Part shown: positions 1 through 6,605 of the stretch, in pieces | Layout: the number at the start of each line of letters is the position of its first letter | How positions within the stretch are numbered: the stretch's first letter is position 1 | Position numbers and translations under genes: made by a program | Assembly: GCA_934162555.1 (NCBI GenBank) | Contig: CAKPJE010000005.1 | Location: 1 to 27,146, forward strand | Direction of reading: 5' to 3' | Length of the DNA stretch: 27,146 nt | Origin: an uncultured Bacilli bacterium | Lineage (GTDB): Bacteria > Bacillota_I > Bacilli_A > RF39 > UBA660 | The notes under the pieces: model-generated | Seen by the model: only the letters and a program-made list of their open reading frames with translations | The model's database searches: none | Told to the model about the DNA's origin: nothing

Positions 1-438
1 TTCATAACCTGTTTTATAAAATTTTAAATATTCATTTTTATTTTTTAAACCAAAATATTTAAGTACTATATCTAACATTTTTTCATTATATAAAACATCA
101 ATCTTAAAAAAATTATCAATTATATTATCTAAAGTATTAGGATCAGATACCTGATACTTATTTTTTAATATATTAAGGGATAATTTATGAAAAGTTAAAA
201 CATTTATATCCATACCATTCATTTTTAATTTTTCTCTCAAACTATTACAAGCTTCATTTGTAAAAGAAATACATAAAATTTCATCAGATTTTATACCAGT
301 TGAAAGTAAATACTTAATTTTACCAAGTATAGTTAAAGTTTTACCTGCACCTGCACCAGCAACTACCAATAAATAGTTACTATTGTCATATACTATATTT
401 TCCTGTTCTGAATCTAACTTATAACCATTTATCTCCAT
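1..438 (-). CDS. UvrD/Rep-type superfamily 1 DNA helicase, N-terminal part (runs off the left edge)
   Basis: The first 146 codons are open to the window edge, so the C-terminus is missing. They carry the classic SF1A start: a Q-motif-like LDSEQENIV (residues 7-15), Walker A AGAGAGKT (about 27-34), motif Ia ISFTNEACNSLREKL (about 57-71) and motif Ib-like TFHKLSLNIL (about 79-88). Proteins of this family are ATP-driven 3'-5' helicases or translocases used in repair and replication restart. The ATG at 436-438 has a strong GGGGGG ribosome binding site 5 nt upstream, with a TATAAT -10 box at 457-462. Which subfamily it belongs to (PcrA, YjcD-like, or a nuclease-fused type) cannot be decided because motifs II-VI are outside the window. 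Confidence 0.9.
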   Translation of the reverse strand, partial: MEINGYKLDSEQENIVYDNSNYLLVVAGAGAGKTLTILGKIKYLLSTGIKSDEILCISFTNEACNSLREKLKMNGMDINVLTFHKLSLNILKNKYQVSDPNTLDNIIDNFFKIDVLYNEKMLDIVLKYFGLKNKNEYLKFYKTGYE

Positions 439-456
439 GTAATCCCCCCGTAAATA

Positions 457-462
457 ATTATA
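457..462 (-). promoter_or_regulatory. -10 box of the helicase gene
   Basis: TATAAT on the minus strand, about 18 nt upstream of the helicase ATG. The -35 region is only a T-tract, and it overlaps the U-run of the preceding terminator. Confidence 0.4.
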
Positions 463-474
463 GAACAAAATAAA

Positions 475-503
475 AAGAAAAAAACATAGAAAACTCTATG
501 TTT
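475..503 (-). terminator. Terminator of the tandem TasA-like unit
   Basis: On the minus strand the stem AAACATAGA (495-503) and TCTATGTTT (482-490) encloses a 4-nt loop and is followed by a T-run. The TAA stop (502-504) of the upstream gene overlaps the 5' arm. Confidence 0.85.
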
Positions 504-993
504 ACTTAACTTGTGTACCAACAACAGTAATATTGAAAGTAGTTGTTTTACCAGCATATGTTGCATCATTAGCGCTTGATTGCCAAACATAATAAACATT
601 TAATGTTGTAGTCTTTCCAGCTTCCAAAGTCCCAGTTAAAATATTTGAACCTAAAGTTAAAGGTGTTTGATGTGTTGAATCTTTATAAAATACTAAGTTT
701 CCATTCCCACCAGCAGCCATTGTCATAGATACTTTATAATCAACATTAACACCACTACCTTCAGCAGATAATGTAATTGGGATTGAACCAGATCCACCAG
801 GTGCGATTTCAGGAAGCGCAACATTACTAAAAGTTGTTGCCGAATTATTTGCTTTAAAACTCCAAGCAACACCAGTTGAAGTAGCTTTACCAGCAACTAC
901 AGTTGAATAATAAGCATAAGAACCAACACCAGCTAATAGAACTAATAAACATACTGTTATAATACCTGATGTTTTTGAAAACATTTTCTTCAT
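502..993 (-). CDS. Secreted TasA/camelysin-like protein with SipW-dependent-type signal (second of a pair)
   Basis: 163 residues. It starts with a basic n-region (KKMFSK), a hydrophobic core (about 10-24) and SYAYYS, followed by a small-residue-rich segment and TGVAW. This is the pattern of SipW-processed fibre proteins such as TasA and CalY. The rest (residues 40-163) is Gly/Thr/Ser/Val-rich with alternating beta-strand character and no cysteine beyond the signal, which fits an extracellular jelly-roll-like domain. It lies 18 nt downstream of a paralogue (182 aa) with the same signal architecture and the same ending (a beta strand then GTQ). The RBS is AGAAAGGA. No SipW-type peptidase or sortase is in the window. 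The assignment rests on signal architecture and composition; the fibre or matrix role is inferred. Confidence 0.7.
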   Translation of the reverse strand: MKKMFSKTSGIITVCLLVLLAGVGSYAYYSTVVAGKATSTGVAWSFKANNSATTFSNVALPEIAPGGSGSIPITLSAEGSGVNVDYKVSMTMAAGGNGNLVFYKDSTHQTPLTLGSNILTGTLEAGKTTTLNVYYVWQSSANDATYAGKTTTFNITVVGTQVK

Positions 994-1011
994 ATCTTTA
1001 TTTCCTTTCTA

Positions 1012-1560
1012 TTAAGCATGTTTTTGTGTACCGCTTATACTAAGATCAAGTGTAACACTCTTTCCAGCATCAGCTGTATCAGCAGTTGCAGAACTTGCAT
1101 CGCCATATGGCCAAACAGGATAAATTGTTATAGTTGTTTGTCCACCTTTTGCTAATTCACCACTTGTAATTTGTTTAAAAGCATCATCAAGTGTTATCTC
1201 GCCGTCATATGTATAATTACCAGCACTTCCAGTACGAGCTGTATAAAATTTTAAATTTGTAATAGTATCACTGCCAGTTGCATATTTACCAGTAATATTC
1301 CAGTTTACATTAACACCCGAATTTTTAGCACCAAGTACAAACTGTATTTCTCCTTCATAACCTGGTTTTAAAGGTCCAAATGTTTTATTAAATGTTTCTG
1401 TTTTACCATCAACAGTAAATTCCCAATCAACAGCAGTTACAGATGCAGTACCACTAATTTGTGTTTGATAATAAGCATAAACACCTGTACCTAATATTGC
1501 TACTACTAAAAGTGCTATTACGCTTATTGAAAAAGCGTTAAAATTATTGTTTTTCTTCAT
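1012..1560 (-). CDS. Secreted TasA/camelysin-like protein with SipW-dependent-type signal (first of a pair)
   Basis: 182 residues: MKKNNNF n-region, a hydrophobic stretch about 10-27, then GVYAYYQTQISG and a TAVDWEF segment that matches TGVAWSF of the downstream neighbour. The mature part is rich in Gly, Thr, Asn and aromatic residues and is predicted to be beta-rich. It carries NSGVNVNWNITG, equivalent to GSGVNVDYKVSM in the neighbour, so the two are clearly duplicated paralogues. It is the first gene of a two-gene unit with its own strong promoter (1580-1608), a perfect AGGAGG RBS and a terminator after the second gene, so it should be expressed independently of pnp. In Bacilli such proteins form surface or biofilm fibres. 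That function is inferred here. Confidence 0.7.
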   Translation of the reverse strand: MKKNNNFNAFSISVIALLVVAILGTGVYAYYQTQISGTASVTAVDWEFTVDGKTETFNKTFGPLKPGYEGEIQFVLGAKNSGVNVNWNITGKYATGSDTITNLKFYTARTGSAGNYTYDGEITLDDAFKQITSGELAKGGQTTITIYPVWPYGDASSATADTADAGKSVTLDLSISGTQKHA

Positions 1561-1579
1561 GTTTCCTCCTATCTTCTAT

Positions 1580-1608
1580 ATAGTATCATAAAAAGAGACA
1601 AAATTCAA
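1580..1608 (-). promoter_or_regulatory. Sigma-A promoter of the TasA-like pair
   Basis: -35 TTGAAT (1603-1608), a 17-nt spacer, and -10 TACTAT (1580-1585) preceded by TGA (extended -10). It lies just downstream of the pnp terminator and about 20 nt upstream of the ATG. Confidence 0.8.
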
Positions 1609-1622
1609 TACATTTTACATTA

Positions 1623-1646
1623 GAAAAAACTACTTTTCAGTAGTTT
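1623..1646 (-). terminator. pnp terminator
   Basis: On the minus strand AAACTAC (1640-1646) pairs with GTAGTTT (1627-1633) across a 6-nt loop and runs into a T-tract. The pnp TAG stop (1630-1632) lies inside the 3' arm. Confidence 0.8.
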
Positions 1647-3765
1647 CCTTTAAAACTTCTTTATGAGATAAATTTAATCTTCCCTTTTTATCATATCCCA
1701 TAGATTTTACTTTTATGATATCACCAACTTTAACAACATCACTTGGTTTATTAATGTGTTCAAGTGCTAACTGAGAAACATGAATTAATCCTTCACATCC
1801 TGGCCAAATTTCAGCAAAGCAACCAAAATCTTCTACTTTTACGACCTTAGCATCGTAAATTACATTTTCTTCAACTTCACGAACAACATTCTCAATCATT
1901 TCACGAGTTTTGGCAATTATATTTTTATCACTATGATAAATAATTACTCTACCATCATCTTCTAGATCAACCTTAACAGCATCTTTATCATTAACTGTTT
2001 TTACATTACTAGCTTCAAGAATAATCTTTGTAATCATTTCTCCACCACGACCAATAACATCTTTAATCTTTTCTGGATTAATTGTAAATGTTTCAATCTT
2101 TGGTGCATAAGGCGATAATTCTTTTCTAGGTTCACTAATAACATTTCCCATAACATCTAGAATTTGCATTCTGGCCTTTTTAGCTTGTTCTAATGCTTCA
2201 GCCAAAATTTCCTTAGTAACGCCTTTTATCTTAATATCCATTTGTAGAGCGCAAATACCTTTTCTTGTACCAGCAACTTTAAAATCCATATCTCCCATAT
2301 GATCTTCTAAGCCTTGAATATCAGTTAAAATAGTATATTTATCATCTTTAGTTATTAATCCCATTGCAATACCTGCAACTGGAGCTTTGATTGGTACACC
2401 AGCTGCCATTAATGATAAGCAACCTGAACAAATAGAAGCTTGACTTGATGAACCATTTGATTCTAGAACTTCTGTAACAACTCTTACTGTATAAGGGAAT
2501 TCTTCTTCAGAAGGCATAACTTGTAATAAAGCTCTTTCCCCTAAAGCACCATGACCAATTTCTCTTCTGCCAGGAGATCCATATCTACCTGTTTCACCTA
2601 CTGAGAATGCTGGGAAATTGTAATGTAGCATAAATCTTTTTTCTTCTTCAATTCCAAGTCCATCTAGTATTTGATGTTCTCCTAAAGCACCTAATGTAGT
2701 TGTTGCAAGTACTTGTGTTTGGCCTCTTGTAAAAATTGCTGATCCATGAGTACGCGCTAGTAAATCAATATCACAAGAAAGCGGTCTTATTTCATCCATC
2801 TTTCTACCATCTGGTCTTATTTTATCAATGGTAATCATATTTCTTACTTCTTCACCCTCAATAATATCAACGATTTTAGAAGCATCAGCTACCATTTTTT
2901 CTAATTCTTCACTATCTTTATATTCTTCACTAATATATAAAATAGTATCTTCTTTTACTTTATCAATTGCTGCATATTTTTCCAATTTTTCTTTAATTTG
3001 AATAGCTGATTTCATTCTAGATGATGCAAATTCCCTAATTTTAGATTCTAAATCAGAATCAAAAGCTGCAAGTACAACTTCTATTTTTTCTTTACCTATT
3101 TTTTTAACTATTTCTTCTTCAAATGCAATTAATTTTTTAATAGCTTCATGACCAAACATTAAAGCTTCTACCATATCTTCTTCATTTACTTCGTGACAAC
3201 CAGCTTCTACCATGTTAATTGCATCTTTTGTTCCTGCTACAGTTAATACTATATCTGTTTTCTCAAGTTGTTCACTTGTTGGATTAATAATAAACTCTCC
3301 ATCAATTCTACCTACAACAACACCTGCTATTGGTCCTTCGAATGGTATATCAGATATTGATAAAGCAATACTTGATGCAAGCATAGCTGTCATCTCTGGG
3401 GAATTATCTTGATCAACTGATAAAATTGTACTTATAACTTGAACTTCATTTCTAAATCCTTCAGCAAATAATGGTCTAAGCGTTCTATCAATTAATCTTG
3501 ATGCAAGTGTAGCTGCTTCTGTTGGTTTACCTTCTCTTTTAATAAATCCACCAGGTATTTTTCCTACCGAATATAGTCTTTCTTGATAAGACACAGTAAG
3601 TGGGAAAAAGTCTGCTGTAATTGCATTCTTACTCATAACAGCTGCTGTAATAACTGCTGTATCGCCATATCTGACTAAGCACGATCCATTTGTTTGTTTG
3701 GCATATTCACCAATTTCAACTTTGATATTTCTACCATAAAAGTCTAATTCAAATATATTATTCAT
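1630..3765 (-). CDS. pnp: Polyribonucleotide nucleotidyltransferase (PNPase)
   Basis: 711 residues, the normal length for PNPase, a trimeric phosphorolytic 3'-5' exoribonuclease of cytoplasmic RNA decay. The N-terminal RNase PH domain (GSCLVRYGDTAVITAAV) is followed by a helical linker and a second catalytic RNase PH domain (GERALLQVMPSEEEFPYTVR; LTDIQGLEDHMGDMDFKVAG). A KH domain with GRGGEMITKI (about 570) and a C-terminal S1 domain (GCFAEIWPGCEGLIHVSQL, about 650) complete the protein. The start is the ATG at 3763-3765 with AGGAGG 4 nt upstream. An earlier in-frame ATG would add 11 residues (MFYFLLNIGGN) without an RBS and would run into the rpsO hairpin. It follows rpsO, the usual bacterial order, so co-transcription through the weak hairpin between them is likely. 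Confidence 0.97.
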   Translation of the reverse strand: MNNIFELDFYGRNIKVEIGEYAKQTNGSCLVRYGDTAVITAAVMSKNAITADFFPLTVSYQERLYSVGKIPGGFIKREGKPTEAATLASRLIDRTLRPLFAEGFRNEVQVISTILSVDQDNSPEMTAMLASSIALSISDIPFEGPIAGVVVGRIDGEFIINPTSEQLEKTDIVLTVAGTKDAINMVEAGCHEVNEEDMVEALMFGHEAIKKLIAFEEEIVKKIGKEKIEVVLAAFDSDLESKIREFASSRMKSAIQIKEKLEKYAAIDKVKEDTILYISEEYKDSEELEKMVADASKIVDIIEGEEVRNMITIDKIRPDGRKMDEIRPLSCDIDLLARTHGSAIFTRGQTQVLATTTLGALGEHQILDGLGIEEEKRFMLHYNFPAFSVGETGRYGSPGRREIGHGALGERALLQVMPSEEEFPYTVRVVTEVLESNGSSSQASICSGCLSLMAAGVPIKAPVAGIAMGLITKDDKYTILTDIQGLEDHMGDMDFKVAGTRKGICALQMDIKIKGVTKEILAEALEQAKKARMQILDVMGNVISEPRKELSPYAPKIETFTINPEKIKDVIGRGGEMITKIILEASNVKTVNDKDAVKVDLEDDGRVIIYHSDKNIIAKTREMIENVVREVEENVIYDAKVVKVEDFGCFAEIWPGCEGLIHVSQLALEHINKPSDVVKVGDIIKVKSMGYDKKGRLNLSHKEVLKETTEK

Positions 3766-3790
3766 ATTACCTCCTATATTTAAAAGAAAA

Positions 3791-3812
3791 TAAAACACTC
3801 AAAAAAGAGTGC
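3791..3812 (-). terminator. Hairpin between rpsO and pnp (terminator or attenuator)
   Basis: On the minus strand GCACTC, a T6 loop and GAGTGT start directly after the rpsO stop and are followed by a TTTATTTT tract. Because pnp has no clear promoter in the 47-bp gap, this is probably a partial terminator, or an RNA-processing site setting the pnp:rpsO ratio. Confidence 0.6.
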
Positions 3813-4082
3813 TTACTTTCTTAATCCTAAACTTTTGATTAATTCACGATATCTAGTTACATCTGTTTTGTATAAATAGTTTAATAAAGATTTTCTTTGA
3901 CCAACTTTCTTATATAAACCACGACGTGAACTATAATCATGTTTATGTTCTTTTAAATGTTCTGTTAAGGCACTAATTTCATTAGTTAATATTGCAATTT
4001 GTACTTCAGCAGATCCAGTATCGCCTTCAGTTCTTGCATATTTCTTAACAAGATCATTCTTTAATTCTTTATTTAAAGCCAT
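3813..4082 (-). CDS. rpsO: 30S ribosomal protein S15
   Basis: 89 residues, exactly the usual size of S15, which binds the central domain of 16S rRNA and forms an intersubunit bridge. Family signatures are visible: YARTEGDTGSAEVQIAILT near the N-terminus, then LTEHLKEHKHDYSSRRGL and KRKSLLNYLYK-like LVGQR/KSLLNYL. The start is the ATG at 4080-4082, giving MALNKELKN and preceded by AAAGGAG. An upstream in-frame ATG at 4130 would add 16 residues lacking any family counterpart and lies in the leader. A near-consensus promoter (4164-4191) gives a leader of about 75 nt. In many bacteria S15 binds its own leader and represses translation, so this leader is a candidate site, though no specific fold could be confirmed. 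Confidence 0.97.
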   Translation of the reverse strand: MALNKELKNDLVKKYARTEGDTGSAEVQIAILTNEISALTEHLKEHKHDYSSRRGLYKKVGQRKSLLNYLYKTDVTRYRELIKSLGLRK

Positions 4083-4163
4083 AATTTCTCCTTTCATAAT
4101 TTTTATTCGCTTATTCCGAGAAAAAGTCAAGGAACTCTCTTTCCAAGAACAAGTACATATTCA

Positions 4164-4191
4164 ATTATACATTTTTTTTTAAATAATGCAA
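4164..4191 (-). promoter_or_regulatory. Sigma-A promoter of rpsO-pnp
   Basis: -35 TTGCAT (4186-4191), a 16-nt mostly A spacer, and a perfect TATAAT (4164-4169). The predicted transcript start is about 75 nt before the rpsO ATG. Confidence 0.8.
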
Positions 4192-4298
4192 GATTATTTT
4201 AAGATTTTTTTGTTTTTCGTGAATTTTTATTTGAAATTCCGTTTTTAAACAAAAAACTGCAATAAGTCTGATAACTTTTTTTTAATCAACTACAAATA

Positions 4299-4326
4299 TT
4301 GATTTTTTCATATTAACTGCTATAAT
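4299..4326 (+). promoter_or_regulatory. Plus-strand promoter in front of the 115-nt hairpin
   Basis: -35 TTGATT (4299-4304), a 16-nt spacer, TGC at 4318-4320 (extended -10) and TATAAT (4321-4326). The expected start at about 4333 falls on the first bases of the hairpin stem. No coding sequence follows on this strand. Confidence 0.65.
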
Positions 4327-4331
4327 AATTA

Positions 4332-4446
4332 CTAAATTTGTTTGTATTAGGCACAATGTGATAGGCTTTCTCGCGTAAGGATTTTAACAATCCTGACGCA
4401 AGCCTTACAAATCACATTAGTGGGTTCATAATACAAATAAATTTAG
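4332..4446 (+). ncRNA. Candidate rod-like structured RNA (unidentified)
   Basis: Reading the plus strand, 18 bases at 4332-4349 (CTAAATTTGTTTGTATTA) pair with 4429-4446 with one G-U. An internal loop is followed by 4352-4362 with 4411-4422 (one bulge), 4363-4368 with 4400-4405, 4373-4376 with 4396-4399, and 4378-4383 with 4389-4394, closed by the 5-nt loop TTAAC. Bulges of 5 nt (4406-4410) and 4 nt (4369-4372) break the rod. A dedicated promoter ends about 7 nt before it. It does not match the SRP RNA loop, tRNA, RNase P or tmRNA features I can recall. 6S RNA is not excluded but the expected large central bubble is missing. The 3' end is uncertain; the bidirectional hairpin at 4645-4667 could terminate a longer form. 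Confidence 0.4.
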
Positions 4447-4644
4447 ACAAACGGAATTTAGTCTGAAAAGCGGAAATAACCTCCGTAATTTTAGCATACA
4501 ATAATTTAAGTATTATACGAACAAAATAAAAGACTTATTGCAGTTTCTATATTCAAAACCCGAGATAAGTCTAATAAATTAAATAATTTTTTATAAAACT
4601 GCATTTAGTCTAAAAATTTACGATTTTTTTGTTTTTTTAAACTT

Positions 4645-4667
4645 AAAAGAAGCATTATGCTTCTTTT
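4645..4667 (-). terminator. Terminator of the envelope cluster (bidirectional shape)
   Basis: The 10-bp stem AAAAGAAGCA/TGCTTCTTTT has a 3-nt loop that is exactly the TAA stop codon (4655-4657) of the YtxH gene. T-rich sequence follows on both strands, so it could also stop plus-strand RNA from the candidate ncRNA. Confidence 0.8.
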
Positions 4668-5080
4668 TTAGTTTTTACATCAACTTTGTTATTTTCTTTT
4701 TCTAACTTTTCAATAACTTCTTTTGATACTTTAATTACTTTTTCTCTTATAGCATCAGCAGATTTTTGAAGTACTGGAGTTCCTTTTTCTACAGCATAAT
4801 TTACTAATTCAGAACTCATTTTTTGAAGTTCAGCTACTTTTTTCTTTGCAATATCAATAGCTTTTTCTTTATCTAAATCTCTTAATTCATTTTTGATTTG
4901 ATAAATTTTAACCTCAATATTTTCTCTTACTTCATCATAATCTACATCTTTTAATTTTGCTAGCATTTCATCTAACTTTTCTTTTAATTCTTTTCTAGTT
5001 TCACTACCCTTTTTAGGTGCTAGTAAAATTCCTGCTCCTATTCCTAAAGCAGCTCCCCATAAAAATCCTTTTTTACTCAT
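4655..5080 (-). CDS. YtxH domain-containing protein
   Basis: 141 residues. The N-terminal Gly/Ala-rich membrane segment GFLWGAALGIGAGILLAPKKG followed by SETRKELKEKL is the YtxH signature. The remaining 110 residues are charged, Lys/Glu-rich and probably one long amphipathic helix or coiled coil. Known members are small membrane-anchored, often stress-induced proteins of unknown biochemical role. The chosen ATG (5078-5080, MSKKGFLWG) matches how family members start. An ATG 9 nt upstream (MRKMSKK) is possible but its Shine-Dalgarno sequence would touch the start codon. It overlaps the preceding DUF948-like gene by 8 nt, so translation is coupled. It ends the four-gene cluster 6589 to 4655. 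Confidence 0.85.
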   Translation of the reverse strand: MSKKGFLWGAALGIGAGILLAPKKGSETRKELKEKLDEMLAKLKDVDYDEVRENIEVKIYQIKNELRDLDKEKAIDIAKKKVAELQKMSSELVNYAVEKGTPVLQKSADAIREKVIKVSKEVIEKLEKENNKVDVKTKKEA

Positions 5081-5348
5081 CTTCCTCATCCTTTCTTATT
5101 AATCTTGAAACTGTATTAGTTACAAATGAACTAAATTTACTTCCTGCAAATGATAATGCTTCACATGCTGAATCGATAGCTTTGAAAGCGCCATTAAATT
5201 TATTTACTTTTTCTTCTAAGTTTTTTACAAGCTTATTTGCACTATCTAAAACAGCTATTAGTCTTATAACTAATACGATAAGCGCTATTATAAGTATAGC
5301 CAATAAAACATAAATTATGACAGGCATTGCTAATTTCATTGCTTCCAT
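5073..5348 (-). CDS. Small membrane protein, DUF948-like
   Basis: 91 residues with one strong N-terminal transmembrane helix (about residues 5-32, rich in Ile/Val/Leu). An amphipathic segment DSANKLVKNLEEKVNKF (about 35-51) and an acidic-basic tail RLIRKDEEDE follow. This layout, together with an immediately following YtxH gene, is typical of the DUF948/YtxH pairs of Bacilli, although the sequence is short and divergent. Its ATG shares one base with the TAA of the upstream gene (TAATG), and it overlaps the YtxH gene by 8 nt, so the three genes are translationally coupled. It presumably acts at the cytoplasmic membrane with YtxH; the function is unknown. Confidence 0.75.
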   Translation of the reverse strand: MEAMKLAMPVIIYVLLAILIIALIVLVIRLIAVLDSANKLVKNLEEKVNKFNGAFKAIDSACEALSFAGSKFSSFVTNTVSRLIRKDEEDE

Positions 5349-5980
5349 TAATCATCCTTCCTTTCATACATAGAATCAATTAAGTTAAATAAATCATTTT
5401 CATTGATAGCTTTATCACTATCATCATTTACCTTATCTCTTTCATTAACTGCATTATTTACTTCATCAAATATATCATTTTTAGTGTTATTTTCTAAACT
5501 TAACTCTCTTGTTGTAAAAAGGTTAGTTTCAACATCATCTTCAAGTGTGCCATAAGCTTTTTTTCTAACATCATCTAAAGAAACATCTTGAACTCTATTA
5601 AAGTTACTTACTTGTTCTTCTTTTGCTTCTTCATCTTTTATAATTCCATAAACAGGACTTATAATTGGTGATGGTTTAAATTTATGTACTTCTTCTTTAC
5701 TTTGATATGGTTTCTTTTCTTCTCTAACTTTCTCTTTTTTAAAATCACTAAAATCCGAATCTGTAAATATTGTAAATGATGGTTTTTCTTCTTTTATTCT
5801 TTCTTCCCTTTTTGGTAATTCTTCTTTAACTTCTCTTTCTTCGATTTCAAAATCGATTTTTTCCTTTTCAGGAAGTGGTGCTGGTATCGAAACTGTTGAA
5901 ACCTCTTTTTTCACTGGTTCAACTTCTTCACTATCATCTTCATATGTTAGCATGTCCCTTATTTTCCCAAATAACCCCAT
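5348..5980 (-). CDS. Highly charged cytoplasmic protein with SepF-like N-terminus (unknown function)
   Basis: 210 residues. The first 16 (MGLFGKIRDMLTYEDD) look like the amphipathic membrane-targeting helix and acidic turn that begin SepF division proteins, but no SepF core domain follows. Residues 20-100 are extremely Lys/Glu-rich and probably disordered. Around residue 103 there is one hydrophobic island, KPSPIISPVYGIIKDEE, which looks like a docking peptide. The C-terminus (FDEVNNAVNERDKV ... NENDLFNLIDSMYERKDD) may be helical. It is preceded directly by the lipoprotein stop (TAA then ATG) and followed by a 1-nt overlap with the DUF948-like gene. A scaffold or adaptor linking a membrane complex is inferred from layout only. 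Confidence 0.7.
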   Translation of the reverse strand: MGLFGKIRDMLTYEDDSEEVEPVKKEVSTVSIPAPLPEKEKIDFEIEEREVKEELPKREERIKEEKPSFTIFTDSDFSDFKKEKVREEKKPYQSKEEVHKFKPSPIISPVYGIIKDEEAKEEQVSNFNRVQDVSLDDVRKKAYGTLEDDVETNLFTTRELSLENNTKNDIFDEVNNAVNERDKVNDDSDKAINENDLFNLIDSMYERKDD

Positions 5981-6589
5981 TTATTCACCTACTTTCATAT
6001 TTTCTTCACTTGTGCGATAAAAATTGTCAATTTCACTATTTGATGTAAATGCTTCATATACTTTCTCAGTATCAGTTAAATCACTTTCCTTTAATATTGA
6101 TTCTATTATTGTATCATTAAATTTAACTGTTGATAAAATATATGATGCATCAAGTACTGCTGCATTTAAATCATTTTTAGATACTAACGTTTCTATTCTT
6201 GCATAATTGTAAAAAAATCTTATTAGATAGTCTCCACTATGTTCCGTTATTTGCAAGCAACCTTTTTTATCTTTCGTAAATTCTTCTTTGTAATAAACAT
6301 TATCATCAAAATTACATTTGATATCTTTTTTATAGTAATAGCTTACAGCATCTACAAATAAGTAATAATAGTTACCTCCTGAATATAATTTTTCATTAAA
6401 TCCGTTATTATCAATATAAGATGCTCCCCTTGGTAAATAATATTTATATCCTTTACCAACTCTATTATAGAGTTTATTATTTTTCGAAAGAACTACTGAT
6501 GTAATATTACCAATATTTTCTGTATCAATTCTTACAATCGTACACCCTGTACATAATATTAGTAGTAAAAAAATCCAAATTTTTTTCAT
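5981..6589 (-). CDS. Putative lipoprotein, first gene of the envelope cluster
   Basis: About 202 residues from the ATG at 6587-6589 (MKKIWIFLLLILCTGC). A basic start, a short hydrophobic core and CTGC form a slightly atypical lipobox, with Cys16 as the lipidated residue. The body is Tyr/Asn/Lys-rich with no recognised domain. The C-terminal half (AAVLDASYILSTVKFN, ILKESDLTDTEKVYEAF) is probably helical. An ATG four codons upstream has no ribosome binding site, whereas this one has GAGTGAG. TATAAT at 6606-6611 could be its -10. The gene stops immediately before the SepF-like-N gene, so it heads a four-gene operon. Likely anchored on the outer face of the membrane; function unknown. Confidence 0.7.
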   Translation of the reverse strand: MKKIWIFLLLILCTGCTIVRIDTENIGNITSVVLSKNNKLYNRVGKGYKYYLPRGASYIDNNGFNEKLYSGGNYYYLFVDAVSYYYKKDIKCNFDDNVYYKEEFTKDKKGCLQITEHSGDYLIRFFYNYARIETLVSKNDLNAAVLDASYILSTVKFNDTIIESILKESDLTDTEKVYEAFTSNSEIDNFYRTSEENMKVGE

Positions 6590-6605
6590 AATCTCACTCA
6601 TATAT

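Larger units (their letters stand above)
4234..4611. repeat. Cluster of AAAC-N7/8-AGTCT motifs in direct and inverted orientation
   Basis: Plus-strand copies start at 4254 (AAACTGCAATAAGTCT), 4449 (AAACGGAATTTAGTCT), 4556 (AAACCCGAGATAAGTCT) and 4596 (AAACTGCATTTAGTCT). A minus-strand copy lies at 4531-4546 and is the perfect reverse complement of the 4254 copy. A partial minus-strand copy at 4234-4244 (AAACGGAATTT) matches the 4449 copy. The inverted pairs 4234/4449 and 4254/4531 interleave. Nothing similar was noticed elsewhere in the window. Confidence 0.7.
4192..4654. other. Gene-free region with nested inverted repeats and a candidate RNA
   Basis: About 460 bp between the rpsO promoter and the 3' end of the YtxH gene with no plausible reading frame. 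It holds a 115-nt rod-like hairpin (4332-4446) with its own plus-strand promoter (4299-4326). Around it are six copies, in both orientations, of a short motif AAAC-N7/8-AGTCT (4234-4611), two of which form a perfect 16-bp inverted pair. It reads more like a structured RNA or a small non-autonomous mobile element than a decayed gene. No target-site duplication could be recognised. Confidence 0.6.

Noticed and set aside
4083..4163. S15-binding autoregulatory structure in the rpsO leader
   Set aside because: A short GGAA/TTCC pairing is visible but extends poorly; no pseudoknot or three-way junction could be drawn by hand with confidence.
4234..4611. CRISPR array or retron non-coding RNA
   Set aside because: The motif copies are irregularly spaced, in both orientations and only 16-17 bp long, so they are not CRISPR repeats. 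The inverted pair plus long hairpin recalls a retron msr-msd, but no reverse transcriptase gene is in or near the region.
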